Source: Pseudomonas arcuscaelestis (lineage in GTDB: Bacteria > Pseudomonadota > Gammaproteobacteria > Pseudomonadales > Pseudomonadaceae). Taken from it: a stretch of 64,000 bases of DNA. A program made the translations under genes and the position numbers. The stretch covers positions 62,001 through 126,000 of the forward strand of contig NZ_JACOPV010000008.1 of assembly GCF_016881005.1 (NCBI RefSeq), given 5' to 3'. The notes beneath the pieces were generated by a model. The model saw only the letters and a program-made list of their open reading frames with translations, made no database searches and had not been told where the DNA came from. This document shows, piece by piece, positions 32,601-41,118 of the stretch (the stretch's first letter is position 1; every line of letters begins with the position of its first letter).

Positions 32601-32629
32601 TTGGCCTAAGTGCCATCCCGACCTATAGC
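32601..32629 (+). promoter_or_regulatory. Sigma-70-like promoter
   Basis: TTGGCC, a 17-base spacer and TATAGC. It precedes the leader ORF at 32653. The -35 resembles the second half of the class I box. Confidence 0.6.
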
Positions 32630-32652
32630 CAACTTTCAGATCGAGTGAAGCA

Positions 32653-32721
32653 ATGGCCCAGAATCAAAATGAGTTAGACCCCTATTGGAACCTGGTGGTT
32701 AAGGGGTGGCCGCCCGGTTAG
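32653..32721 (+). CDS. Possible 22-codon leader ORF
   Basis: MAQNQNELDPYWNLVVKGWPPG with GTGAAG upstream, ending inside the start of the 32706 gene. It may couple translation of that gene or be a leader; short length keeps confidence low. Confidence 0.35.
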   Translation: MAQNQNELDPYWNLVVKGWPPG

Positions 32722-32936
32722 AAAGCAGGGCAGCGAATCAGCAGAGCGCTGAGCATAAGGTGCCGCAATATGTTGTGGCGCTATGTGAGGATTTATTGGT
32801 GCAAATCCATGCGGATGGGGCGTCTCACGTCACACTAAGCGATGTGATTCGTCTTGAGGCTACCTGTACGGGAGCAGACTACCAGCACAAACTGGCGCTG
32901 CGGTGTCAGCGACTGGCCCGTCCGGCCGTGGCCTAA
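32706..32936 (+). CDS. Small hypothetical protein
   Basis: A 76-residue protein, mostly helical (VPQYVVALCEDLLVQIHADG ... LSDVIRLEATCTG), basic at the C-terminus, not recognised. GTG at 32706 overlaps the leader ORF; another start slightly downstream is possible. Confidence 0.6.
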   Translation: MAARLESRAANQQSAEHKVPQYVVALCEDLLVQIHADGASHVTLSDVIRLEATCTGADYQHKLALRCQRLARPAVA

Positions 32937-32989
32937 ACGTGCGTGCCCCCGGCGTCCAGGCTGGACTGCCGGGCATGGCACTACTTCTC

Positions 32990-33451
32990 TCAGGTCGGCA
33001 GTAGGGATCGCTCGTATTCACCGATCCACTTCTCAAGACCCTGGGCCAGGGTCGGAAGCCGGTCTGCTGGTAGCAGCTGACCTAGAACCGGGGCAGCAAG
33101 CCACGCTTCAAGCTGTGCACTGATTTCGTCGATTTGTTCCTCTCCACCCCAGTCGCAATCCTGGTAGGGCTGTTTGGTAAAACAGAACCACTGAACATCC
33201 TCGTCGGGCTGATCGGGGGTGTAATGCTCGAGCATCACCGTCTCGATCTTCCCACTGAACGGGACAATCCCGATCTGCATCGATTTGTTGATGAGCGCCA
33301 CGGTGCCTGCCGGCTGGCCGATGAGAAGTTCGCCTACGCGAAAGGCCAAGGCCTGCATGCGATGGAGGTGAGCGTCGAACTCAGGGAAGAGTTGCGGTGG
33401 CTGGCCTGGTCGAAAGATGCCAGACGTGGTCAGCGTTTTGTTCATGTCCAT
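32990..33451 (-). CDS. Hypothetical protein, class I unit
   Basis: A 153-residue acidic soluble protein, strand-rich in the first 90 residues and helical afterwards, with several Trp. Not recognised. Two ATGs (33451 and 33445) follow a GGAG; the first gives the better spacing to the promoter. Confidence 0.72.
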   Translation of the reverse strand: MDMNKTLTTSGIFRPGQPPQLFPEFDAHLHRMQALAFRVGELLIGQPAGTVALINKSMQIGIVPFSGKIETVMLEHYTPDQPDEDVQWFCFTKQPYQDCDWGGEEQIDEISAQLEAWLAAPVLGQLLPADRLPTLAQGLEKWIGEYERSLLPT

Positions 33452-33483
33452 GATGGCTCCAGAGGTGGGGAGTTGATGGAGCC

Positions 33484-33512
33484 ATCGTACGGTGTCGGTG
33501 GGTGTGCCAGAA
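33484..33512 (-). promoter_or_regulatory. Class I promoter-like element
   Basis: TTCTGGCAC at 33504-33512 (complement), 14 bases, TACGAT, then GGCTCCATCAACT, with the full dyad GATGGAGCCATC. Confidence 0.85.
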
Positions 33513-33565
33513 GCGCTCAAGCTTAGCCAATTTCTACTTCCGGGGCCGGGCACACGGCCCACGTA

Positions 33566-33943
33566 TTATTCGATCGATGTCTCGCGAAGCTTGTCCAGCA
33601 CCTCATGGTAGGCAGAGTGCAGTTCAGGCCAGTCGACGCCTGGCTTCAGGGCGTGCTCTGGGATCTGCCCCTTGCTAACCAGGTGGCGGATGCGGGGGTG
33701 AGCATGCCCGACGGTAGCCAGCCAACCAGCACACGCAAACTCCTCGCCTTCGCGGCTTTGGTGGCAGGCAAACATAGGGTCGAGGTAGCTTGGCCCCATA
33801 CCCGCTTTGTCTGGGCAGCAGTGAATGAGCCGCTCTGCGCGCTCCAATTCAAAGTTAGGGATATCCCTTGCATCTTGGTCGACACGCCATGGGCAGGACC
33901 GGCAAGGTTTGTTCAGGGGGTTTAGTTCGCAAGCGCTGGACAT
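33566..33943 (-). CDS. DUF6283-like Cys-rich protein
   Basis: A 125-residue protein with Cys14-x2-Cys17 in CRSCPWR, a CH pair at residues 60-61 and Cys71 in FACAGWLA. This spacing matches a family (DUF6283) of phage and plasmid proteins thought to bind zinc; function unknown. AGG lies at the proper distance from ATG. No class element visible. Confidence 0.8.
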   Translation of the reverse strand: MSSACELNPLNKPCRSCPWRVDQDARDIPNFELERAERLIHCCPDKAGMGPSYLDPMFACHQSREGEEFACAGWLATVGHAHPRIRHLVSKGQIPEHALKPGVDWPELHSAYHEVLDKLRETSIE

Positions 33944-34042
33944 GTGGGTAGACCTAATGCGGGTAATCCATCGCGCGCAATTATGGCAGAAACCGGGACG
34001 GTTGATCCCCAGGCCCGGGAACGATTGCGCGGTCAGGCAGGG

Positions 34043-34061
34043 CTGCCCGGTTTCCGGGCAG
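34043..34061 (-). terminator. Terminator-like hairpin
   Basis: CTGCCCGG pairs with CCGGGCAG around a three-base loop, 14 bases past the ParB-like stop. No T run. Confidence 0.5.
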
Positions 34062-34074
34062 CTGGTAGGAAATG

Positions 34075-35064
34075 TCAGTTACTTGCGGCTGCTGGCAGTC
34101 CTTCACCGTTGGCGGTGCGGTGTGCGTTGCGCAGATTGGCCAGCGCAGAGATGAGGGCCTGCAGGTTGCCAGTCAGGGTCAACTGGAGAGTGACCTCGTC
34201 TGGGATAGCCTCCATGAACGGCAGGTGCTCCTCAAGAGCGTCAGCCAGTTTCAGCAGAGCCGGTACCGAAGCGTCGAGGTCCTTTCTGCTGAACAGCGCG
34301 GTAGGGGCGCCAACCGACTTGTCAGTGATTTTGTTGAAGCCGTTTGCTTTGGCCTTTGCCAGCTGACCCTGCATGTGAACCACGGTGTTGGAACCTTCGC
34401 GCCTGCACATACGATCCTCAGCAACTGCCCGTTTGGCACTTACTTGGCCGGCCAGAACCATTTCCTTGACCTCAGGCGCTACTCGGTCGAGATCCAGCAT
34501 CGTGCGCACATGATCAGCTTTGACGTGCAGCAGGGTGGCTATCTGGGGGATAGAGCAGCCGTGTTCGTCCATCATCATGCGGTAGGCGTTAGCCAGCTCC
34601 AACGGCTTCATTGGTACTTGGCGGTTTGAGTTGAGCTGGCGGATCAACGCTGCGAGCGGATTTCCGTCCATTTCCATGACCCAAGTCTGCTTGATCGTGC
34701 ACCCTTCGGAGATGGCAAGCATAAGACCTGCATACCGAGCGAAACCCGCGCCAACACGCAGCTTGCCGTTTTCAGGAATGACAGAGATCGGGTCAACATG
34801 GTCGCCTGCCTTGTAGGCGTCAGCAAAGCCGCGGACTGCGTCTGCATCCAGATCGGAGCGAATCGAGTCGGCCATATCGCAGACCAGCAGCGCTACCGGC
34901 AAGGCGAAGGCATTGTTGCGCTTTGGTGCGAAGTCCAGGCCCAGCTGCTGTTCCTTGACCAGGTGCTGAGTGACGTCATGAAATTTGCGCAGAGAGTTGC
35001 AGGCCTGCAGGGCGGTTACTGCTTTAGGGGTAATCAGGTTTGAAGCAATAGAAGGGGTGGTCAT
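34075..35064 (-). CDS. ParB/KorB-like DNA-binding protein
   Basis: A 329-residue protein with ParB-family layout. Residues 55-145 form a ParB/sulfiredoxin-type N-domain (DPISVIPENGKLRVGAG, Gly-rich loop before Arg110-Tyr111), followed by an HTH around residues 167-190 and a helical C-terminal region. Canonical ParB proteins bind parS and CTP next to a ParA; no ParA is visible here, so a KorB-type regulatory role or an unlinked partition role are both possible. It is itself under a class I element, and is one candidate for a regulator of the set. Confidence 0.82.
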   Translation of the reverse strand: MTTPSIASNLITPKAVTALQACNSLRKFHDVTQHLVKEQQLGLDFAPKRNNAFALPVALLVCDMADSIRSDLDADAVRGFADAYKAGDHVDPISVIPENGKLRVGAGFARYAGLMLAISEGCTIKQTWVMEMDGNPLAALIRQLNSNRQVPMKPLELANAYRMMMDEHGCSIPQIATLLHVKADHVRTMLDLDRVAPEVKEMVLAGQVSAKRAVAEDRMCRREGSNTVVHMQGQLAKAKANGFNKITDKSVGAPTALFSRKDLDASVPALLKLADALEEHLPFMEAIPDEVTLQLTLTGNLQALISALANLRNAHRTANGEGLPAAASN

Positions 35065-35093
35065 GGGTAGTGCTCCAGTAAGTTGATGAGCAC

Positions 35094-35122
35094 AGTCTCA
35101 GGGGGAATTACGTGTGCCAGAA
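35094..35122 (-). promoter_or_regulatory. Class I promoter-like element
   Basis: TTCTGGCAC at 35114-35122 (complement), 14 bases, GAGACT, then GTGCTCATCAACT, before the ParB-like gene. In 35123-35389 I see no supportable gene. Confidence 0.75.
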
Positions 35123-35389
35123 CCACCGACGTTGACTATTTTCCACCGCGGCGCGGCCAACGGAATCCATAGAAAGATGTTGGTTGGCAAGGTGAGGTTT
35201 TCTGTCTCTCCGGCAGCCATCCGCGATGGAAGTAGGGGCACCACACCTCAGAAACGAAGGCGCAGGTTTTGGTCGCGCCCCCTTGAAGATATGGGAAACT
35301 GTGTGCGTTGAGTTGGGATCTGGTGTTGAACCGTTATCCTAGCGTAATACGAGGCGGTTGCATGCCCGATCATCAATTAGGAAGACCCT

Positions 35390-35620
35390 ATGATTAAATC
35401 CCTCACCGCCAAGATTAAATACGCCATGAGTGTTCTAGATCGAGATGGAAATCTGGGCTTAATTGGCGGTTCATTCTGGCTCGCTGGCAGTACGGCTCTT
35501 CTGTTTGAGCACAAGGGTATAGGTTTTGTGTTGGGGGTCATTGGTACTGTTTTTGCGGTCCGGTTGGGGCTGTTGAAGCGGGCCGAGGGCAAAGCAAAAC
35601 GTGCTTCCTCCCAAGAGTAA
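35390..35620 (+). CDS. Small membrane protein
   Basis: A 76-residue protein with a hydrophobic region at residues 22-60 that fits two short membrane helices, flanked by basic ends. Not recognised. AGGAAG precedes the ATG. It is 12 bases upstream of the 35633 gene and probably in one operon. Confidence 0.72.
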   Translation: MIKSLTAKIKYAMSVLDRDGNLGLIGGSFWLAGSTALLFEHKGIGFVLGVIGTVFAVRLGLLKRAEGKAKRASSQE

Positions 35621-35632
35621 AGGGTATCTCGC

Positions 35633-36085
35633 ATGTCTCTATTGAGTTTTAAAGCAATCCTGGCCTATTGGTTTGCGGGTGTAGCTGTAATCGGCGCGGT
35701 ATCGTATTTTTCAGGTCAGCCACAGTTCAAGCGTGCTCCCTCTGTAGATGTCGTCGAACTCATTGAACGCACGAAGTACCTTCCAGAAGCCAGGCAAGTT
35801 CTCATGGACACGTTTGCAAGGGAGGGCAGCCTAGACCTCACCGTCTCAGAACTTGATGCGGTTAAGGCCACCGTTGATCGGCTCCAACTTGATGAAACTA
35901 CAAGGACCTACATGCTTTTGTTGTCACTTATGAACTTCGGTGATAGTTCGATCGACAACGAAATGCGTTCTTCAGCATGTTCTGGCTTGAACGCAGGCTA
36001 CCAGGCGCGTGGTATGGAGGTGCCGCAAGTACTTGCCAAGGCTTGTGACCCTCGGCGGTTGTCAGATGCTGTAAAGCCCGAGTAG
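35633..36085 (+). CDS. Membrane-anchored protein
   Basis: A 150-residue protein with an N-terminal membrane helix (residues 8-27) and a helical, presumably external domain of 120 residues. Two Cys (in SACSG and KACDP) may pair. Not recognised. Second gene of the 35390 operon. Confidence 0.72.
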   Translation: MSLLSFKAILAYWFAGVAVIGAVSYFSGQPQFKRAPSVDVVELIERTKYLPEARQVLMDTFAREGSLDLTVSELDAVKATVDRLQLDETTRTYMLLLSLMNFGDSSIDNEMRSSACSGLNAGYQARGMEVPQVLAKACDPRRLSDAVKPE

Positions 36086-36167
36086 CAAATCGCTAAAGTA
36101 AAATTTGGGCATGCGCCATCCTTGAGGGGCGCTATCCTGTCGTTAAACATGAATGTAGCATTAGCCA

Positions 36168-37172
36168 ATGCCCGCCACCCCTTTACTGAATCTCTCCGCC
36201 ATCACCCGAAGCGTGGAAAGCGCTGCCAACACTGACGGCCGGGCTGTCGCTGCCGATTGGCTTAACGAGTCGCTCAAAGTGATCGCTCGGGAGGCAGGGC
36301 TCGTTGATCAACTTGAGGTTGATGCAGGAGGTGATGTCTTTGCTCCGCTGACGCTGATTTTCGGGATACAGCTAAAGTGGGCACCCATGCTGGGATCTGA
36401 ATTAGATGTGCAGTGCAGCCAACGGGAGAGGGGTGAGTGGCTTTTGCACGGCATGCCGGCGCTAAGCGCTCAGTTCGATATGCTTCGAAAGGTCGCATGC
36501 TCAGCAATCGAGACCCTGGATCAGGATGCCCTCGCGAGATTTGGCTACCGTGTGACCGATGTCTTCAAGCGGGTGGTCGCCACTGGTGAAGACCAGCATC
36601 AGGCCAACGCTCGGGAATTTGCAGAGCGGGTGGGTCTGCATCAGGCGGGAGATTCACCCGTAGGCGGTCAGGGTGCTCACGCGAGTCCGCCCCCCGGTAG
36701 CGCGCCGACGGCAATCGATTTGACAGATGCCTGTGCGATCCTTCAGGAGAAGTTCAAGCTCGACGGAATCCTGGTTGAAGGTCCCAAGCTTCTGCAGCTC
36801 TTCATTGCAGAGGCTCGAGCCAATGATCAGATCCACCTTGTGGCCACGCTTCATGACGGTCACGTGTGTTGCGACATTAGCTTGATGTACCTGATGCATG
36901 GGCAGTGGCAACGCTCTATAGCCTTATTTTTAGGTATGCCCGTAACTGCTGAAAGCCCCCCGTTTCAGGTTGCGAAAAACACCAGCGCCACATTTGCCAA
37001 TCTGTATCGCTTGGGGCTTGCCAGGCTAGAGGCAATGGAAGCAAAAGCCGCAGCCGAGCGTGGATTTAGTATCCTCGGTCCTGTATTGGAATCAGCGAGG
37101 ACAGGCGAGCCCTTGGAACAGGCACTGGCCCGGCTGCACCACCAGAACCTGGGGCTGCGTCCAGTCAAATAA
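36168..37172 (+). CDS. Hypothetical protein of 334 residues
   Basis: A soluble protein with two parts: residues 1-150 and 180-334, joined by a Pro/Gly-rich linker (GGQGAHASPPPGSAPT). The second half contains a strand-rich stretch followed by helices. Not recognised. Ribosome site is weak. A faint class II-like stretch (AAATTTGGGCATGCG) ends about 52 bases before the ATG. Confidence 0.72.
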   Translation: MPATPLLNLSAITRSVESAANTDGRAVAADWLNESLKVIAREAGLVDQLEVDAGGDVFAPLTLIFGIQLKWAPMLGSELDVQCSQRERGEWLLHGMPALSAQFDMLRKVACSAIETLDQDALARFGYRVTDVFKRVVATGEDQHQANAREFAERVGLHQAGDSPVGGQGAHASPPPGSAPTAIDLTDACAILQEKFKLDGILVEGPKLLQLFIAEARANDQIHLVATLHDGHVCCDISLMYLMHGQWQRSIALFLGMPVTAESPPFQVAKNTSATFANLYRLGLARLEAMEAKAAAERGFSILGPVLESARTGEPLEQALARLHHQNLGLRPVK

Positions 37173-37203
37173 CGCGCAACCCCTTCGCACGCCCCGCATC
37201 GGT

Positions 37204-37231
37204 GAATTTGGAAGTGATGATTTGGGGTGCG
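37204..37231 (+). promoter_or_regulatory. Class II element
   Basis: GAATTTGGAAGTGATG runs into ATTTGGGGTGCGG, 69 bases before the TTG start at 37300. It precedes a membrane protein. Confidence 0.5.
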
Positions 37232-37299
37232 GGGCAGAGATCTTCTCCATAGGATGGGTGCTGATACCGAAATCGGCCTTCACTCCTAAGGAGATGACC

Positions 37300-37695
37300 T
37301 TGCTAGATTACTTCCGTAAAAACTTTTACTCGATGATGAGTCTGCAGAAAACGTGGGTCCAGCTGATGGGGCTCGTGATCCTTTGCTGGGCTATGTTCGT
37401 CATCACCGGCAAATTTAAAGCCGCGGTTCTTGCTTACATTTTCGCGCTGATGGTCGGTTACTTCCCTTGGACCTTCAAATTTGCACCAGCCTCGATTTTC
37501 GAGCGCATTGCAATGAACAAATGGTTCACCTACCTGACTGTCGGTGGCGGCATCATTTATCTCGCTACGATCTACACGTCCCCAGGTCAGGCCTGGCAGC
37601 GCCTCCTCATGATCCTGATGCTGGGATACGTGATGAACCCTGAATGGCGCTGTATCGGGTACAAAGAAAAGGCTCAGAACCCGAAAGTCGGTTAG
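37300..37695 (+). CDS. Membrane protein, first of a tandem pair
   Basis: A 131-residue protein with about four hydrophobic segments (21-36, 42-60, 75-90, 98-115). It aligns end to end, without gaps, with the 37767 protein, sharing LDYFRKN at the start, YFPWTF/FLPWTF in the middle and PEWRC/PNRRC near the end. The TTG at 37300 is the true start: AAGGAG lies six bases upstream and it matches the ATG of the paralogue. Function unknown. Confidence 0.8.
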   Translation: MLDYFRKNFYSMMSLQKTWVQLMGLVILCWAMFVITGKFKAAVLAYIFALMVGYFPWTFKFAPASIFERIAMNKWFTYLTVGGGIIYLATIYTSPGQAWQRLLMILMLGYVMNPEWRCIGYKEKAQNPKVG

Positions 37696-37766
37696 CATTC
37701 GGGCCTGTTTGCTCCACCTCTAGCGGGGCATGCGCCTCGCTATTCCTTTTAATCGGGCAGATAAGA

Positions 37767-38162
37767 ATGTTGGACTACTTTCGGAAAAACCATTCTGCAA
37801 TGATGAGCCGCCAGAAGGCTTGGTACCAGCTTCTAATCGGTATGCTCTTGTTCCAGACTATCTACGTACTCACGAACATTCCTTTAGCTTTCACCGCTGC
37901 GTTTGTATGCGCATACATGCTCGGGTTCTTACCATGGACCTTTAGGTTCGCCGCCGGCTCGATGATCGAGCGACTTGTCTCAAATCGTTGGTATGTACAC
38001 TCGATCCGCCTGGGTGCAGTGGTTGGTGCTTTTGCTGCCGTCATGTTCCCGGGGGAGGGCTGGCAACGCATCCTCATGTTTGTGTGTCTTGCCTGGATGA
38101 CCCACCCCAACCGTCGCTGCCACACTTCTGAAAAGATGACCAGCGCTGCTACCTCCGAGTAA
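37767..38162 (+). CDS. Membrane protein, second of a tandem pair
   Basis: A 131-residue paralogue of the 37300 protein, the same length, with the same hydrophobic segments and conserved LDYFRKN, PWTF, GWQR and P-x-RRC motifs. Divergence is substantial, so the duplication is old. It lies 71 bases after the first copy and is probably co-transcribed. Confidence 0.8.
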   Translation: MLDYFRKNHSAMMSRQKAWYQLLIGMLLFQTIYVLTNIPLAFTAAFVCAYMLGFLPWTFRFAAGSMIERLVSNRWYVHSIRLGAVVGAFAAVMFPGEGWQRILMFVCLAWMTHPNRRCHTSEKMTSAATSE

Positions 38163-38297
38163 CTCTTAAACCCTAGGGTTGCTCCCGCTCATCGATCTGT
38201 CCTGGCGCGCCGCCAGAGTTGCCTCCCGGTAGTATTTCGAGGGCCCATTTTGAGGTGCACCTCAAAGCTACCGTCGGTAGGATGGTCGAATAGGTCC

Positions 38298-38942
38298 CTA
38301 TGCGGGCCTGGCCTCGGCAGAGAGTCTGTCCGCAGGGTAGAGCCGCATGAAGTCCATGGATTTGTCTGCTCCCGCGCGAAGCCAATCAGTTATCAGCCCA
38401 TTGGGCAGAATCACTACGGATCGTTTCTCATCCTGGGGTTTGTGGTACTGGCTCATGAGGGAGTGCTCATCTGCGTTGACCGTGAGCATGGCGAAACTAT
38501 GTATGAGTTCCCCGTCGGGGGAGCGCCACTCATCCCATAGCCCGGCAATTGCCATGATGCCTCCGTCTGATCGGGTGATCCTGGTTGGCACTGCTTTGCC
38601 AGTGCGCCAGTCGGGCTCATAGATCGCGGTTGCAGGGATGATGCAGTGGCGTCCTTTTTTCCAGGCGTCACGGAATGAAGGTTTGCTGGACGCGGTCTCT
38701 GAGCGTGCATTGTAGGTCCGCCGGCCAAGTGTTTGGTCTTTTGCCCAGAACGGCAACAGACCGAACTGGCCGGTCAAAGCTTCAAATGTTGATTGATGAT
38801 TGTCAGCCTCTTCGTCACCAGGCAGGCGGAGAAAAGGGCCGTGGTAGGTGGGCCAAAGATCCTCCTTGAAGGAGAGTTGTGGCGCTACACCGAAGCCGTC
38901 CAGAAGACGCTGGTGCGACGGCGCTTCGTAATGTGAGCACAT
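38298..38942 (-). CDS. SRAP domain protein (HMCES/YedK family)
   Basis: A 214-residue SOS-response-associated peptidase domain protein. The catalytic Cys2 follows the initiator Met, and the family residues Asn78 in NARSE, Glu109 in IYEPDW and His167 are present. Family members form a thiazolidine crosslink with abasic sites in single-stranded DNA and so shield it. On a plasmid it may protect ssDNA during transfer or replication. The length is typical. No LexA box or class element is evident upstream. Confidence 0.92.
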   Translation of the reverse strand: MCSHYEAPSHQRLLDGFGVAPQLSFKEDLWPTYHGPFLRLPGDEEADNHQSTFEALTGQFGLLPFWAKDQTLGRRTYNARSETASSKPSFRDAWKKGRHCIIPATAIYEPDWRTGKAVPTRITRSDGGIMAIAGLWDEWRSPDGELIHSFAMLTVNADEHSLMSQYHKPQDEKRSVVILPNGLITDWLRAGADKSMDFMRLYPADRLSAEARPA

Positions 38943-39165
38943 GGTCTGCCTCCGTTAGGTGTGCATAGGATAGACCGCCGGCGGCATGTTTTGTCGCGAA
39001 GCAGTGATAGGGCCATGCATGGATCGGCCAATTGATTACCGAGGCTGGGGGATCGCTCTCTGCCCGGGATAGCAACTCGTCTGCAACCGTTCATCAGAGC
39101 GGTGTGACTGACTTACCTGTCCAGATGGTCAGTAGACGTTGAACCGATTCTTGTAAGGAGTACAG

Positions 39166-39582
39166 ATGACCGCGCCTTTGACTATCTTGGCTACAGCCCT
39201 TGATAGGATTCAGACCGACCCTGCAGCATGTGCGCTGCCGGCCCAGGCGCTTGCAGAGCGCGCTGCACTCCTTGTGCTCGGTCGCTCGAGCGAGGCAGCC
39301 GAGGAAGACACGTTGGCATTCAGGAGCCCACTGTTGTCGTATGTGGGTGAGCTCCAGCGGGCCAAAGAGGGTTTGCAGCAGGCACTGGCGGACCTTGAGT
39401 TTGAAGGTGACATCCCGGAGGTTCGCAAAGCCTTGCTGTTTGCTAACTTCGAGCGTTCGGAGGCCGTCTACTATCAGGCCTCGGCAAATGTCGCTGAGCT
39501 TGTACGAAGGTTGATGGAGAGACCGGCCGGTGGAAGGCCCAAGAGTGTTGATACTGCTGCTTGGGATCAAGGGGACCTTTAA
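39166..39582 (+). CDS. Hypothetical helical protein
   Basis: A 138-residue, almost fully helical soluble protein rich in Ala, Glu and Leu, not recognised. AAGGAG precedes the ATG. Single gene, no class element. Confidence 0.72.
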   Translation: MTAPLTILATALDRIQTDPAACALPAQALAERAALLVLGRSSEAAEEDTLAFRSPLLSYVGELQRAKEGLQQALADLEFEGDIPEVRKALLFANFERSEAVYYQASANVAELVRRLMERPAGGRPKSVDTAAWDQGDL

Positions 39583-39868
39583 GTCTTCAGGCCGAGAGCT
39601 AAGACGGCCAGTAAACCTAAGCCATGCAGGATGGAGGGCAGCAATTGCCAGTTCGCCATCGCCTCTTCATTGCGCCGTGTTACGAGAATTGAGCGAGCTG
39701 CTTGGTTGGCGTTCCACAACACGGGAACCGTGACTCTGAGTGACGGTAAAGTCCTTCGTCGTGCTGCGGGCGGAAAGTAGTTCAGAGCATTGTAGGTGAA
39801 CAACCGAACTGGCCAGGACGGAGAGCATTATCCCCGTTGTCTGCCTGGCCAGATCTCGACCCTCTGAG

Positions 39869-40909
39869 TCAGAACCCAGAAAGGTCCAATCCGCCGACCA
39901 CGGTTCTGAACGATAGGCCCTTCTCGACGACATACCGGTGGAAGTCAGACTTCAGTTCCGGGCACTTCCCGGGAACTATCAAGCCGATCTCTGCCGGCGA
40001 ATCCCGATCGCTTTCGTCCTCAGGAAGCGCAAGTGCCACTAAACCAGCGTCCACTAGGATATCTAGCTCACCCTGGAGATCATCACCTAAGTAGGTTCGC
40101 TGTACTTTAGGGAGAACCAAAGCAGGGCAGGTTCGAAAGCGACCATTCCTGTCAGGGTCGCATCTCTCATAAAGCATCACCAAAAACTCACGCGTGATCC
40201 TGGGAAGGGCGGCCAGTTGGCTCGCGAAAAGAGCCAGGCTTGCTTGAAGGTGTTGAGGGTCAGCCGGCGTTATGCGATCAGCAATTAACCAGTCATTGAA
40301 ATGATTTCCAGAGCCAGCCTTAGGTTTCAAGATGGGCTCCCATTGCGTATAGCCGCTGGTTGCGTACTCGCCATCCTCATTGGGGATCTGTAGCTCAACC
40401 TTGACGCGCGCCATCTCCTTGCGTACCAGCTCGTGCAGTGACTGCAAGCGTTCGATAGGCAGGGACACAGCCTTTTTGGCAATGGTGTGGGTGTCCCAGA
40501 TGTCTTCAGCTATATCGAAACTGTATTTCTCCGCTAGTTCACTATTTACTGCGTCGTACGTCTTCTGACGGCCACCGATAACGAACACAATAAACCGTTT
40601 ATGCTTCTTGGCCTGATCCTCAGTGATCTTCTGAAGCGTGTGATTGATCTTCTCGCTGGTGCGAGTGTTTGTAACCTGGACCGCAACCTTCTTGGCCTCA
40701 TCGGACAGGTCAAGGCCTGGTTCGTTCTGGCGCTTCTCGTTCAGGTTCACGAGATTCCATCCTTCGGTGATGTTGATCACGTCACGAAAGAAATTCTCAC
40801 AGTAGACCGGTAGGTCATTGAGGGTAAGCGATGACCTCAATTTCGCCTGCTCACCGACGGCTACAAACTCATCAATAATCTGGCCGATCAAATGGCCGCG
40901 CGTAATCAT
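39869..40909 (-). CDS. SMEK-domain protein, possible nuclease-like defence factor
   Basis: A 346-residue protein. Residues 1-120 match the SMEK domain, a restriction-endonuclease-like fold often found at the N-terminus of defence proteins: the core NLNEKRQNEPGLDLSDEAKK followed by VAVQVT has the conserved Asp and the Q-x-T strand where classical enzymes have E-x-K. The C-terminal 220 residues are mixed and unrecognised. It is a solitary gene here. ATG at 40909 follows GAGGAG. Confidence 0.78.
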   Translation of the reverse strand: MITRGHLIGQIIDEFVAVGEQAKLRSSLTLNDLPVYCENFFRDVINITEGWNLVNLNEKRQNEPGLDLSDEAKKVAVQVTNTRTSEKINHTLQKITEDQAKKHKRFIVFVIGGRQKTYDAVNSELAEKYSFDIAEDIWDTHTIAKKAVSLPIERLQSLHELVRKEMARVKVELQIPNEDGEYATSGYTQWEPILKPKAGSGNHFNDWLIADRITPADPQHLQASLALFASQLAALPRITREFLVMLYERCDPDRNGRFRTCPALVLPKVQRTYLGDDLQGELDILVDAGLVALALPEDESDRDSPAEIGLIVPGKCPELKSDFHRYVVEKGLSFRTVVGGLDLSGF

Positions 40910-41118
40910 TGGCTGCTCCTCACTATCTGAAACCTGGTTATCTCGTCGATGCAATGCACGACTGAGCGCATGCATTCCAGTTGCTGATTTGCACGCAGCT
41001 TAACGTCCGAACCGTCCTGGCGGTTAGTAGGGCGTGGATTCTGCAAGGGTTCACATGGTTGGCATCAGTAAGCCGCGGGTTAAACTGAACGCCAACTCCA
41101 TTGTGAAGGATCCACCTC

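Noticed and set aside
35114..35311. Plus-strand ORF beginning in the ParB-like promoter
   Set aside because: It begins within the minus-strand class I box, has no ribosome site and an unstructured basic product.
39579..39659. 26-codon hydrophobic minus-strand ORF (MANWQLLPSILHGLGLLAVL start)
   Set aside because: It could be a tiny membrane peptide, but the purine-rich stretch is only two bases from the ATG and there is no promoter; not supportable.
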